Of a DNA stretch of 64,000 nt, positions 47,452 to 55,747 are shown in pieces (within the stretch, counting starts at the first letter, position 1; every line of letters starts with the position of its first letter). The notes beneath the pieces are model-generated. The model saw nothing but the letters and a program-made list of their open reading frames with translations. It was not told the origin of the DNA and made no database searches. Both the position numbers and the translations under genes were made by a program. Source of the stretch: JACKBK01 sp963707275 (GTDB lineage Bacteria; Chloroflexota; Anaerolineae; JAAEKA01); contig CAVPPH010000004.1 of the NCBI GenBank assembly GCA_963707275.1, forward strand, positions 186,001-250,000, written 5' to 3'.

Positions 47452-48300
47452 ATGCGTCTGGTATTGACCTCTGGAGAGGGCCTCAACGCCTCCAGTTGTG
47501 ATCGCCTGCTTTCTCATCTGGTTGACGCTTCTTCCAAAGAAGCCGGTGAGGTGACTGTCGATCTGCGATCGGCATCGTTTGTCGATCCATACGGTATGGC
47601 GGTGCTGGTGATGGTGGCGCGACAGCTTCATCGCCATGGCGGCCGGTTGATCTGTGTGCTACCTGGCAGCGATCGGCCCGTTCAAACCATCGTGCAGACA
47701 GGTTTGCTGGATGCCTTGCGGCCGGTGGCTGAGTTGCGTAATCTGCCCAAGGAACTGTCCTCGAAATATCCCAGCGCCCTGCCGGCGACGGCCATACGCA
47801 GCCGCACCGACGTGCAAACTGTTGTCGGACATTTGGTTCAGATGACTCGCGATCGGCTAGGCTACAACACCGGTGATGTTCTGGATACAGCCAAGGTCGT
47901 CTCGGAGTTGTGTAACAATGTTGTCGATCACAGCGGCGCAGAAGGGATTGTCCTGGCACAGCTTGGTTCGGATCGCTACGGTGCCCGTTATGTGGCGCTG
48001 GCGGTCGCTGATGACGGTATCGGCATCCGCGGCAGCCTGACGAGGCGCTACCCCGAGGCCAGTCAATGGCAGCACGGAGAAGCCATCGAGCGAGCACTGG
48101 GCGGTCTCAGCAGCCGCGAGACTGGCGGCGGCGCCGGGTTGCGCAGCGTGACGGCAGTGGTCAGGCGCTATCAAGGCCGGCTGACAGTGCGATCCGGGAC
48201 TGATCGGGTCTTTGTTTCGGCGGATCGGACGCCAAAAGTCCACACAAGTGCCCTCTTCCCGGGCACGTTGGTTGGCATCAGCTTCAGCCAACGATCATAG
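47452..48300 (+). CDS. STAS-like/GHKL-ATPase two-domain regulatory protein
   Basis: 282 aa. Residues 1-95 look like a STAS domain (VTVDLRSASFVDPYGMAVLV), but the usual phosphorylatable Ser of the D-S-S-G loop is replaced (D-P-Y-G). Residues about 120-282 are a GHKL ATPase resembling RsbW-type anti-sigma kinases: N-box VVSELCNNVVDHS, G1 VADDGIGI and G2-like GGGAGLRSV. The combination suggests a protein that binds and perhaps phosphorylates a partner. The following gene encodes a second STAS-like protein, a natural partner. ATG 8 nt after nrdR, so probably one operon. Intact. Confidence 0.75.
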   Translation: MRLVLTSGEGLNASSCDRLLSHLVDASSKEAGEVTVDLRSASFVDPYGMAVLVMVARQLHRHGGRLICVLPGSDRPVQTIVQTGLLDALRPVAELRNLPKELSSKYPSALPATAIRSRTDVQTVVGHLVQMTRDRLGYNTGDVLDTAKVVSELCNNVVDHSGAEGIVLAQLGSDRYGARYVALAVADDGIGIRGSLTRRYPEASQWQHGEAIERALGGLSSRETGGGAGLRSVTAVVRRYQGRLTVRSGTDRVFVSADRTPKVHTSALFPGTLVGISFSQRS

Positions 48301-48314
48301 GAGGTAGAAGGAAA

Positions 48315-48855
48315 TTGACGCCGTTGCACGAGGAACATGTCGCGCTGACCGGGAACAATACTGGGTGGTCGTGATGCCACGACACGCGAGGAACTGCTGA
48401 CGCGATTTCGAGGCATGCCCGCCAACAGCCTGCTGGTGCTGGACCTGGAGAGCGTCCAGTTTATGGACTACTCCTGGGCAGACGAGGTCATTGCAAGCCT
48501 GCTCAAGGCATCGCGCAAGGCCAAGGCGCCGCGATTTGTTGTGGTTCGCCAGCCCAGCAGCAGCGTCAGCGAATTGATCGAGGCCGCGGTTTCGCTGCAC
48601 GGACTGACCTGCGTCAAGGTTGATAGCGAGGGCAAGGCCACGGTGCTGGGCAATCTCAGCCCTTCCCTGCGTCAGACCTACGAGATGGGCGTTGCGCGCG
48701 GCCAGATCAGCGCCCAGGACCTGCCCGACACACTGTCGCCCAGCACCAAGAGCAATCGGCTCAAGGAACTGGAGCGCCGCGGCCTGCTCTATCGGGTTGG
48801 CGAGGAAGTTATCGACGGTGGTGGGCGTCGTTTTATCTACGAACCAGTGCGCTAA
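48315..48855 (+). CDS. STAS-like (DUF4325-type) protein with C-terminal winged helix (one frameshift)
   Basis: About 180 aa. The core LLVLDLESVQFMDYSWADEV resembles a STAS/DUF4325 strand-loop-helix with a serine in the antagonist position (D-Y-S). The C-terminal 55 residues form a winged-helix-like unit ending STKSNRLKELERRGLLYRV and GGGRRFIYEPVR. The beginning (LTPLHEEHVALTGNNT) is in another frame; an indel near 48365 joins it to RDATTREELLTRF. A TTG at 48315 after GGAGGTAGAAGG is the best start; the first ATG in the main frame (48415) would cut the fold. Likely partner of the preceding GHKL protein. Confidence 0.65.
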
Positions 48856-49053
48856 CCTTTTTTTTCTCTGGCGGATTTCAGCCGTCCAGAATGAATTCGG
48901 GGCAGGGTCATGCCCGAGCGCCAAACCACCTGATCGCAGGGGCCGCGGGCTGTTTGGTCGTGACCACGATCGGTAAACCAGGGCCGGATCTTGGACTGGA
49001 TATTTGTGGCGAATAGTGGACAAGTACAATATCACTTTTGATGGAGGCGAACG

Positions 49054-51620
49054 ATGAAACAAGCGGTGACGGCGGACGCTGCTGATGTATTGACCATGCC
49101 TGAGACGGTGCTAGAGCGACCGATGAAGATCAGCCCCAACGGGCTGGAGGTGTTGCGGCGGCGCTATCTGCGCAAAGGGCCGGACGGCAAGCCGGTGGAG
49201 GACGTCCCCGAAATGTTCTGGCGCGTTGCCAGCAACGTAGCACTGCCGGAACGAAGCTGGTCGGGTGATGAGGTGTATGCGCAGGCCAGCCAGCAGTTCT
49301 ACGATCTGTTGGCGAACCTGAAGTTTTTCCCGAACTCACCGACATTCACGGGTGCGGGAACTCCGTTGGGTCAACTGGCAGCCTGTTTCGTGCTCGCTAT
49401 CGACGACGACATGGGCAAGGACTCGGACGAGGGCATCTTCAACACGCTGCGCAACGCGGCGCTGATCCAGCAAACGGGTGGCGGCAACGGCTTCAGCTTC
49501 AGCCGGTTGCGACCAAAGGGGGGCGCCGTCAAAACCAGCGCCGGCGTCGCCAGCGGTCCGGTCGGCTTCTTACGCGTCTACGATGCCGCGTTTGGAGAGA
49601 TCGCGCAGGGCGGCTCGCGTCGCGGCGCTAACATGGGCGTGCTGCGGGTGGATCATCCCGACATCGAGGAGTTTATCGCCTGCAAGAGCGAAGAAGGACA
49701 GATCAGCAACTTCAACATCTCTGTCGGTGTGACAGATGCCTTCATGCAAGCGGTCAAAGACGATGGCGACTTCGATCTGGTGGAGCCGCGCACGAAGGCG
49801 GTGGTGCGCACGCTACGGGCGCGAACGCTGTTCGAAAACATCATCAGGCACGCGCACCGCAACGGTGAGCCGGGCGTACTCTTCCTGGACGCCGCCAACC
49901 GATCCAACCCGGTGCCGCACCTCTACGAATTGGAAGCAACTAACCCATGCGGAGAGCAGTTCCTTGGCCCGTATGAGAACTGCTGCCTCGGTTCCATCAA
50001 CCTGGCGCAGCACGTGACCGCTGACGGACAGATCGACTGGGACGGCCCTGGAGGAGACGGTGGTGCAATCCACCCGCTTCCTGGATGACGTGGTCAGCGC
50101 CAATAAGTACGTGCCGGCGGTTCCGCAGCTAGAGGACGCCGCTCACCGCGTGCGCCGCATCGGCCTCGGCGTCATGGGACTGGCGGATGTGATGTACCTG
50201 CTGGGCGTGCGCTACGGCGACGACGAATCGCTGGATTTGGCCGGCCAGGTTATGGAGTTCGTTCGCTACCACTGCATGCGTACATCGATCGAACTGGCGC
50301 GCGAGCGCGGACCGTTCCCTGCGATCTCCGGTTCGCTCTATGATCCTGATAATCTGCGCTGGCAACCGCCGACGCCAGTCCAGCCCCTACAGCTCACGAC
50401 TTCGACCGCCCTCACCTGAGCTGGGAGCTGATCGTAGATGGCATCAAGGCGCACGGCATTCGCAACGGCGCGCAGACCACCATCGCGCCCACCGGTACCA
50501 TCGGCACGGTCACCGGCTGCGAAGGCTACGGCTGCGAACCGGTGTTCGCTCTGGCTTATACCCGCTATGTCAAGGAGGCTGCCGGCGACGTGACGCTGAC
50601 CTATGTCAGCCCGCTGTTCCTGCAGGCGCTGGACGCGGCCGGCATCGTGGGCGACGAGCGACAGGCCATCGTCGATCAGATCGTCCTGACTGGCACCTGC
50701 CAGGGCATCGACGAACTGCCCGCCGACCTGCGCCATACGTTCGTCGTCAGCCAGGATATCGCGCCGACCGAGCATGTGATGATGCAGGCTGCCTGCAGCG
50801 CTATGTTGACAACAGCATTTCCAAGACCTGTAACTTCCCGCCCGAGGCTGACGCCAGCGGACGTGGCTGATGTCTATATGATGGCCTGGGAGCTGGGCTG
50901 CAAGGGCTTGACTGTCTACGTCACCGGCAGCCGCCAGGAGGTGGTGCTGGAGACCAAGGCGACCGCCGATGCCAAGAAGGTAGCGGCTGGCGAGCAGCCA
51001 GCCAACGGCGTCGCCAGCCACGCTGAAACGCTGATGGCGCTGCCGCACCAGCCGGAAGGCGCGCTTGCCAACGGCAGCAACGGCAAGGAGCGCGGCGAGA
51101 TGATTTCATACGACGTGAAACGGCCGCGGCCGCGCCGGCTGCATGGGTCCACCTATCGCCGCCTGACGCCGCTGGGCACGGCCTACATCACCGTCAACGA
51201 CACCGAGCGAGGGCGAGCCGTTCGAGATCTTCATGAACGTCGGCAAGGCCGGGTCGGATGTGGCCGCGGTCAGCGAGGCGCTGGGCCGGCTGATCAGCCT
51301 GACGCTGCGCATTCCCAGTTCACTGACGCCCACCGAGCGGCTGCATCAGGTCGTCTACCAGCTTAACGGCATCGGCGGCGGACGGCATCTCGGCTTCGGG
51401 CCGCAGCGGGTGCGCAGCCTGCCGGACGCGGTGGCGCAGGTGCTGTCCGAGCACCTCGATGCCATGCCTGCCGCGCCGCTCCGTACAGCCGACCAACGAA
51501 CAGCTTGCCCTGCCGATGCCCAAACAGATCGGCGACCTCTGTCCTGACTGCGGCAACAGCACGCTGTTGAACATCGAAGGTTGTCGCAAGTGTCACGTCT
51601 GCGGGTACAGCGAGTGCTAG
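49054..51620 (+). CDS. nrdJ: Adenosylcobalamin-dependent (class II) ribonucleoside-diphosphate reductase (several frameshifts)
   Basis: B12-dependent enzyme reducing ribonucleotides to deoxyribonucleotides. About 855 aa. NSPTFTGAGTPLGQLAACFVL carries the first redox Cys, ALIQQTGGGNGFSFSRLRP the substrate loop, and NPCGEQ the thiyl-radical Cys. IAPTGTIGTVTGCEGYGCEP and SKTCNFPPEA-type text follow. The C-terminus ends in a zinc-ribbon/redox tail CPDCGNSTLLNIEGCRKC then CGYSEC. Indels lie near 50050, 50390, 50800-50815, 50850, 51210 and 51480. ATG at 49054 after GGAGG. No other reductase class is seen in the window. Confidence 0.94.
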
Positions 51621-51665
51621 ATCGGGTCGACCGGGAAACAAGGACAGCGAAAATCCGATAGAGTG

Positions 51666-51693
51666 AAGGCCCTGCCACTACTGGCAGGGCCTT
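51666..51693 (+). terminator. Terminator of nrdJ
   Basis: Perfect 12-bp stem AAGGCCCTGCCA / TGGCAGGGCCTT with a CTAC loop, followed by CTGTT. Confidence 0.9.
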
Positions 51694-51736
51694 CTGTTAA
51701 GAATGCTCCTCATCCCGGCAGTTGCGCCGGATGAGT

Positions 51737-51765
51737 TTGACAAAGCGCTCCAAAGGGTCTTTAAT
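51737..51765 (+). promoter_or_regulatory. Sigma70-type promoter of the small secreted protein
   Basis: TTGACA (51737-51742), 17 nt, TTTAAT (51760-51765); leader of about 180 nt. Confidence 0.7.
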
Positions 51766-51950
51766 GCAGTTCATCAGTGGTGGGATTGCTGACCTTGTTA
51801 CAAGGCTGTCGATATCTGCTTCGCCGCGAATGCCCCTTCATGATGCAGGTGCAGTTTCTGGAAAGACGTGCTGACATCAACGAAGGGGAGCCGGGCAAAC
51901 AATTGGGCGTTTCTTAGCCCGCCATGTTCAAGAAGGAGGGACCCTTCCCC

Positions 51951-52505
51951 ATGAATCTCAACTCACGCAGGACGTATCTGGGTGTCGTGTTTGTCGCGCT
52001 GGTTATCCTGCTGTTGGTGCCTGCCGCTGTCGGGGCAGTCCAATCGCTCGACGCGCCGCCTATGCCCGAACAGTGGCCGCTCGCGCCCCATCTCGTGCAG
52101 GACATCAACACCAGCACAGCCCCTTCCAATCCAACGGAACTGACGCAACGCTATTTTCTGCCAGTGATCACGAAGAATGTCATACCCACTCCTATCATGC
52201 ATCTTGTTGACGTCAACCCGTCCATCGCCATGCCAGGAGATCTGATAAACGTGACCAGCGGGAATTGGACACCGGGAATCAGCGTTTCCGTCTCCTTGGT
52301 TGAGGCAGGTCAGCCTTATACACAGGCTTATGCCGTGCCCGGTACGACGGTCACGACACCGGCCAACCCGGCTCAAGGGTTCACCATCCAATTCGTCTTT
52401 CCGGACGATCCCCGCTGGCAAATCCCTTCAGATGTATGGGTCTATATTCACAACGCTAGTTGGACCGAGTGGGGCCGCGATACCCTAGAACTCATCGAAC
52501 AGTAG
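51951..52505 (+). CDS. Small secreted protein with a YFLPVITK-type motif
   Basis: 184 aa. The signal peptide is residues 1-30 (basic MNLNSRRTY, then GVVFVALVILLLVPAAVGA). A 40-residue Pro/Ser-rich linker contains QRYFLPVITK, a short hydrophobic block seen repeatedly in exported Chloroflexi proteins (familiarity, not a search). The remainder is a single beta-sandwich-like domain (INVTSGNWTPGISVSVSLVEA to HNASWTEWGRD). No enzyme motif; likely surface or extracellular. Start at 51951 with GGAGG upstream; an in-frame ATG at 51924 precedes that site. Intact, transcribed alone. Confidence 0.7.
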   Translation: MNLNSRRTYLGVVFVALVILLLVPAAVGAVQSLDAPPMPEQWPLAPHLVQDINTSTAPSNPTELTQRYFLPVITKNVIPTPIMHLVDVNPSIAMPGDLINVTSGNWTPGISVSVSLVEAGQPYTQAYAVPGTTVTTPANPAQGFTIQFVFPDDPRWQIPSDVWVYIHNASWTEWGRDTLELIEQ

Positions 52506-52556
52506 CACACATTTGACTCGCAAAATCACCGACAACAACTTGGCGAACGCCGCGTT

Positions 52557-52665
52557 TCCTACTTCTACTCGTACTCCTACTCTTCCTCGTACTCGTTCCG
52601 ACAGATGCAGCGACTCGCGAAATCGAGTACGAGCAGGAGTGAGAGTACGAGTACGAGAGAGTCGG
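52557..52665. repeat. Imperfect long palindrome built from CGTACTC/GAGTACG units
   Basis: Left half is rich in CTCGTACTCC- and CTACTC-type units (52557-52600). Right half carries the complementary GAGTACGAG and GAGTGAGAG units (52621-52663), around a central GACAGATGCAGCGACTCGCG spacer. It could fold into an arm of about 40 bp and lies between convergent genes. Confidence 0.7.
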
Positions 52666-52698
52666 CAGTCGGGTGATTGCGGCACGGTGGGCCGGCAG

Positions 52699-54510
52699 CT
52701 AGACTTGTCTCAACTCCCGCAGGTTGTCCACGATCATTGAGATGACCACGGCGATCACTGCCAGCAGCAGGAGGAGTGGCCAGAACTCGTAAACCAATAT
52801 CGCGCCGGCGATAACTGCCAGGATGATCACGGTGCTCAACAGGAAGTTGGTCAACCGCCCGCGCGCGGTCGCCTCGATTGCTCCAAAGACCAGCAGAACG
52901 GCGACGATCAAACCGGGCCAGAAGGTTGGCTTGAAATAGATCAGTAAGGCCAGCGCCAGCAACGCCAGCGCACCACTCAATGCAGCCCATACGTCAACGA
53001 AGGGGCTGTGGGGCGCTGCCGGTGGTTCAGGATGATGGACAGAGCGAATATGCGCGGTCGGCGACGACCCCTCGCCGGCCGCGCCGCGTGCTTGCGCATA
53101 TTGAAGCGCTCTGATCGTTTCGATGGTGGCCATGCGCTCGCGCTGCATCGCGTCCAGGGATTTGCGCTCGTCACTGGCAAGGCTATCCTTTTCTTTGGCT
53201 ATCGCTTCGCCGTATTCCGAACTACGTAGCGACGTGATATCCATCTCGAGTTGTCCCACAATTCGGCGCGTATCGGCGATCCGTGCGTCCAACGACTGCA
53301 AATGCTGTTCCAGTTCGGCAACACGCTCTTGCATCTTTTCAGCGGCCCGCGGGGGTGTTGGCACCTTGTCCATGCCTGCCCAGCCCAGCGGATCGTACCA
53401 TGACTGGCGTACTGAGCCGTCGCGGTTGTACTTGGGACCGGAGGGCGCTCGCTCGCCGCCGATGAAGTCGCCTGTATCGAGGCCCCAAAGCCCGCGGTAC
53501 TTGTCGACCCAGGGCACCTCGTCAGAGATCAGCACGGGGTGCCATCGCTCGGGTTGACCGGGACCGATGCTTGTGCCGTCACCACGGGCGTAGTCGATGT
53601 GTGGAATGCTGAGCAGAGGCCGAGAACGGGCGGGGTCGGTCTGCTTATCTTGCCGGCCCATGCGGAGTTGCTCGTACCAGAATCGACGGGCGCGTTGTAC
53701 ATAGTGCTCGGCCGGCTTCAGGAACTGCGGCGTGATGCCGACCATATACTCACCCGCCTCGAAGTAGCTGGCATGCGAGCCTGCGCCGCAGTAGACCACC
53801 GGATGCGTTCCCTCCTTGTCCAACAGCGGATCATCCCAGCGACGACGCAGGTCGTCGCCCTTGAAGTCATGGGATGCATAAGCAACCCAGCGCGGCTCCA
53901 GCTGTCCTTGTTCGTTCTCGAAGACGTAGACGAAGACCTGCTCCCAATCGGTTTCATGGTCGTTGACTCCGTGGAAAGAGGATCGCCAGTCGTTCATCGT
54001 CATGAAGAACAGGTAGTGAAGCACAATCCAGCCGTTGTCGCGCACCACACGTCCGAAATAGACGCGCCTGGGATCGATCTCGCGCAACGCCTGGTATTTT
54101 AGCTGAGCGGCGGCGGTGAAGCCTCCAGGCACCTGCCCGCGCACCAGGAATGTCAGGTCGAAAAACGAGTCGACAATTCGGAAAGTGAGCGGCACACGCG
54201 CCAGTCGGCCGGCGCTCTGGAAAACGTCGCGTTCCGGTCGATTTCGCCAGCGCTGATACGCCAGCCCCGTGAGCGGCTCATCCACCAGGTTCATGTAGAG
54301 GGTGTGGCCCTCAGGCACTTCACTGTGTCGGGCCAGCTCGTCCAGTGTGAGCTGGCCTGGCGGCACCAGTTGTTGATTCTGCCCGGCAGGCGTGCGTATC
54401 CAGAGGCTGGCGTGGTGGACGTACTGCTCGACGTCGCAAGGGAAGAACATCTCGCCCTCTGTGTAGCGGACGATCGGCTCGAATTGTTGCAGTAACTCGA
54501 CGTCGTTCAT
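52699..54510 (-). CDS. Vps62-like protein with coiled coil and C-terminal membrane segments
   Basis: Intact 603 aa. Residues 1-310 resemble the Vps62-type fold found in fungal and some bacterial proteins: NDHETDWEQVFVYVFENEQG and GTHPVVYCGAGSHASYFEAGEY carry its His/Asp/Trp-rich core. Residues about 385-465 form a coiled coil (RVAELEQHLQSLDARIADTRR). After a Pro-rich linker come four hydrophobic segments (about 505-598) ending NLRELRQV. Topology suggests a large soluble head tethered to the membrane. Function unknown; no signal peptide. It overlaps the upstream small membrane gene by ATGA (54507-54510), so the two are coupled. Confidence 0.7.
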   Translation of the reverse strand: MNDVELLQQFEPIVRYTEGEMFFPCDVEQYVHHASLWIRTPAGQNQQLVPPGQLTLDELARHSEVPEGHTLYMNLVDEPLTGLAYQRWRNRPERDVFQSAGRLARVPLTFRIVDSFFDLTFLVRGQVPGGFTAAAQLKYQALREIDPRRVYFGRVVRDNGWIVLHYLFFMTMNDWRSSFHGVNDHETDWEQVFVYVFENEQGQLEPRWVAYASHDFKGDDLRRRWDDPLLDKEGTHPVVYCGAGSHASYFEAGEYMVGITPQFLKPAEHYVQRARRFWYEQLRMGRQDKQTDPARSRPLLSIPHIDYARGDGTSIGPGQPERWHPVLISDEVPWVDKYRGLWGLDTGDFIGGERAPSGPKYNRDGSVRQSWYDPLGWAGMDKVPTPPRAAEKMQERVAELEQHLQSLDARIADTRRIVGQLEMDITSLRSSEYGEAIAKEKDSLASDERKSLDAMQRERMATIETIRALQYAQARGAAGEGSSPTAHIRSVHHPEPPAAPHSPFVDVWAALSGALALLALALLIYFKPTFWPGLIVAVLLVFGAIEATARGRLTNFLLSTVIILAVIAGAILVYEFWPLLLLLAVIAVVISMIVDNLRELRQV

Positions 54511-54953
54511 TGAGCCATTTTCTCCGCGGTCGGTCGGCGCTCAAAAGCCGCCTGAACGCCCTGCTGGTTCAGATAAAAGACACTCAATACGTCGAGCAGC
54601 ATGGCGGCAAACGGCTGGCCACCGTTGAAGTAGCTGGCGATCGCAAATAGCAGATTGGAGCCGATCAGGATCATGGTTGCGATCCACGCCCACCGCTTCA
54701 GCAGGAACAGACCAATGCAGATCGCGGCGATTCCAGCGGCAATGACACTGATAATCCCAGCGTTAACAATCTCATTGCTCAAACCTGGAAGGTGCATCGG
54801 CACTAGCTCAGAACGCAAAAGCTCGAATTCCAACGTCACAGTCAACAGTCGAAGGACGAGCAAGACGATAATGGCGTTGACGCCGAAAGGACGTTTGGTC
54901 CCGGCAGGTGTGTGGGGCATGACTGAGAAAGATGTCTCCTTCACGGAATCCAT
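54507..54953 (-). CDS. Small multi-pass membrane protein coupled to the Vps62-like gene
   Basis: 148 aa from the ATG at 54953 (MDSVKETSFSVMPHTPAG). Four hydrophobic segments follow: VNAIIVLLVLRLLTVTL, NAGIISVIAAGIAAICIGLFLL, WIATMILIGSNLLFAIAS and a last amphipathic helix after AAMLLDVLSVFYLN. Resembles generic DUF-type integral membrane proteins; no family assigned. A TATAAT box at 55001-54996 would start transcription near 54989, so the in-frame ATGs at 54995 and 55034-55052 are too early. 54974 is an alternative. Stop overlaps the next gene's ATG. Confidence 0.6.
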   Translation of the reverse strand: MDSVKETSFSVMPHTPAGTKRPFGVNAIIVLLVLRLLTVTLEFELLRSELVPMHLPGLSNEIVNAGIISVIAAGIAAICIGLFLLKRWAWIATMILIGSNLLFAIASYFNGGQPFAAMLLDVLSVFYLNQQGVQAAFERRPTAEKMAQ

Positions 54954-54995
54954 GTTGTTGGAAACCCAGCGCATCAGCACTGCGTGGCGGGCCAT

Positions 54996-55001
54996 ATTAT
55001 A
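54996..55001 (-). promoter_or_regulatory. -10 box of the minus-strand membrane-protein operon
   Basis: Perfect TATAAT on the minus strand; no clear -35. Confidence 0.45.
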
Positions 55002-55045
55002 CCGTGGTTTCGGTGAGAAGCCATGTTCCCTGACTTCCGGTGACA

Positions 55046-55075
55046 TTGGCATTCGCGCACCACGGGTGTTATAAT
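55046..55075 (+). promoter_or_regulatory. Promoter of the YdcF-like gene, placed for a leaderless transcript
   Basis: TTGGCA (55046-55051), 18 nt, TATAAT (55070-55075), then six bases and the GTG start codon at 55082. Confidence 0.7.
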
Positions 55076-55081
55076 CTTCGG

Positions 55082-55738
55082 GTGAAGCGGGTGTTGCGAT
55101 TCTTTGGCCTGTTGTTACTGGCCCTGACGCTGATGGCCGTATTGGTCGTCGGCGTTTTGGTGTGGCAGATTAATCGGCTGGGCAGCCAAGACTTAGCGCA
55201 GCCGGCCGACGTAATCGTAATTCTTGGTGCACGGGTCAACGCCGATGGCTCGCCGAGTTCCGATCTGTTGAGCCGCACGTTTCACGGCATCGACCTGTAC
55301 AACGCCGGCCTGGCGCCGGTGGTGATCTGCGCCGGCGGCGTTGGCGGCGACAGGCTGTCGGCCGGCGCGGTTGCCTGCCGTTATGCAGCCGAGGAACTGG
55401 GTCTGCCGGCAGACAGTGCACTTATCGCACAGGAAGGCAACGCCTGGACCACCGCTGATGAGGCCGCCAAGGTGGCCGAAATCATGCGGGCCAACGGCTG
55501 GCATTCGGCCATTGTGGTAAGCCACCCGCTTCATCTGTTCCGGGCCAAGTGGCTCTTCGAGCGCGAGGGCATCGAGGTGTACACAAGTCCCACCAATACA
55601 AACCTGCGGCGCATCTTCCCGCCGTTGCGCGCCTGGTATTCGTTGCGGGAGGCCGGCGGCGTCATTCTGACTGCCGCGCAGGACCTTCCATTTGTAGATC
55701 GACTGTTAGCATGGTTGAGTGAAAGAGTGTATGGGTAA
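55082..55738 (+). CDS. YdcF/SanA/ElyC-like DUF218 membrane protein
   Basis: 218 aa: one N-terminal transmembrane helix (residues 5-27, FFGLLLLALTLMAVLVVGVLV) and an extracytoplasmic DUF218 domain. Its signatures are VIVILGARVNADGSPS, VICAGGVGGDRLSAGA, the Asn/Thr-rich EGNAWTTADEA, and VVSHPLHLFRAKWLF. ElyC, SanA and YdcF relatives affect envelope precursor metabolism, but no reaction is proven. GTG at 55082 chosen: it is 6 nt after a TATAAT, and further upstream in-frame starts (55040) would lie inside the promoter. Intact; followed after 9 nt by the radical SAM gene. Confidence 0.82.
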   Translation: MKRVLRFFGLLLLALTLMAVLVVGVLVWQINRLGSQDLAQPADVIVILGARVNADGSPSSDLLSRTFHGIDLYNAGLAPVVICAGGVGGDRLSAGAVACRYAAEELGLPADSALIAQEGNAWTTADEAAKVAEIMRANGWHSAIVVSHPLHLFRAKWLFEREGIEVYTSPTNTNLRRIFPPLRAWYSLREAGGVILTAAQDLPFVDRLLAWLSERVYG

Positions 55739-55747
55739 CACATCCGA

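Larger units (their letters stand above)
51621..51950 (+). other. 330-nt intergenic region after nrdJ
   Basis: Holds the nrdJ terminator and a promoter for the next gene (both listed). The remaining leader, about 51772-51930, contains no recognisable gene or riboswitch. Confidence 0.6.

Noticed and set aside
48856..49053. Cobalamin riboswitch before the B12-dependent nrdJ
   Set aside because: The interval is only 198 nt and I could not recognise a B12-box-like core or the multi-stem architecture.
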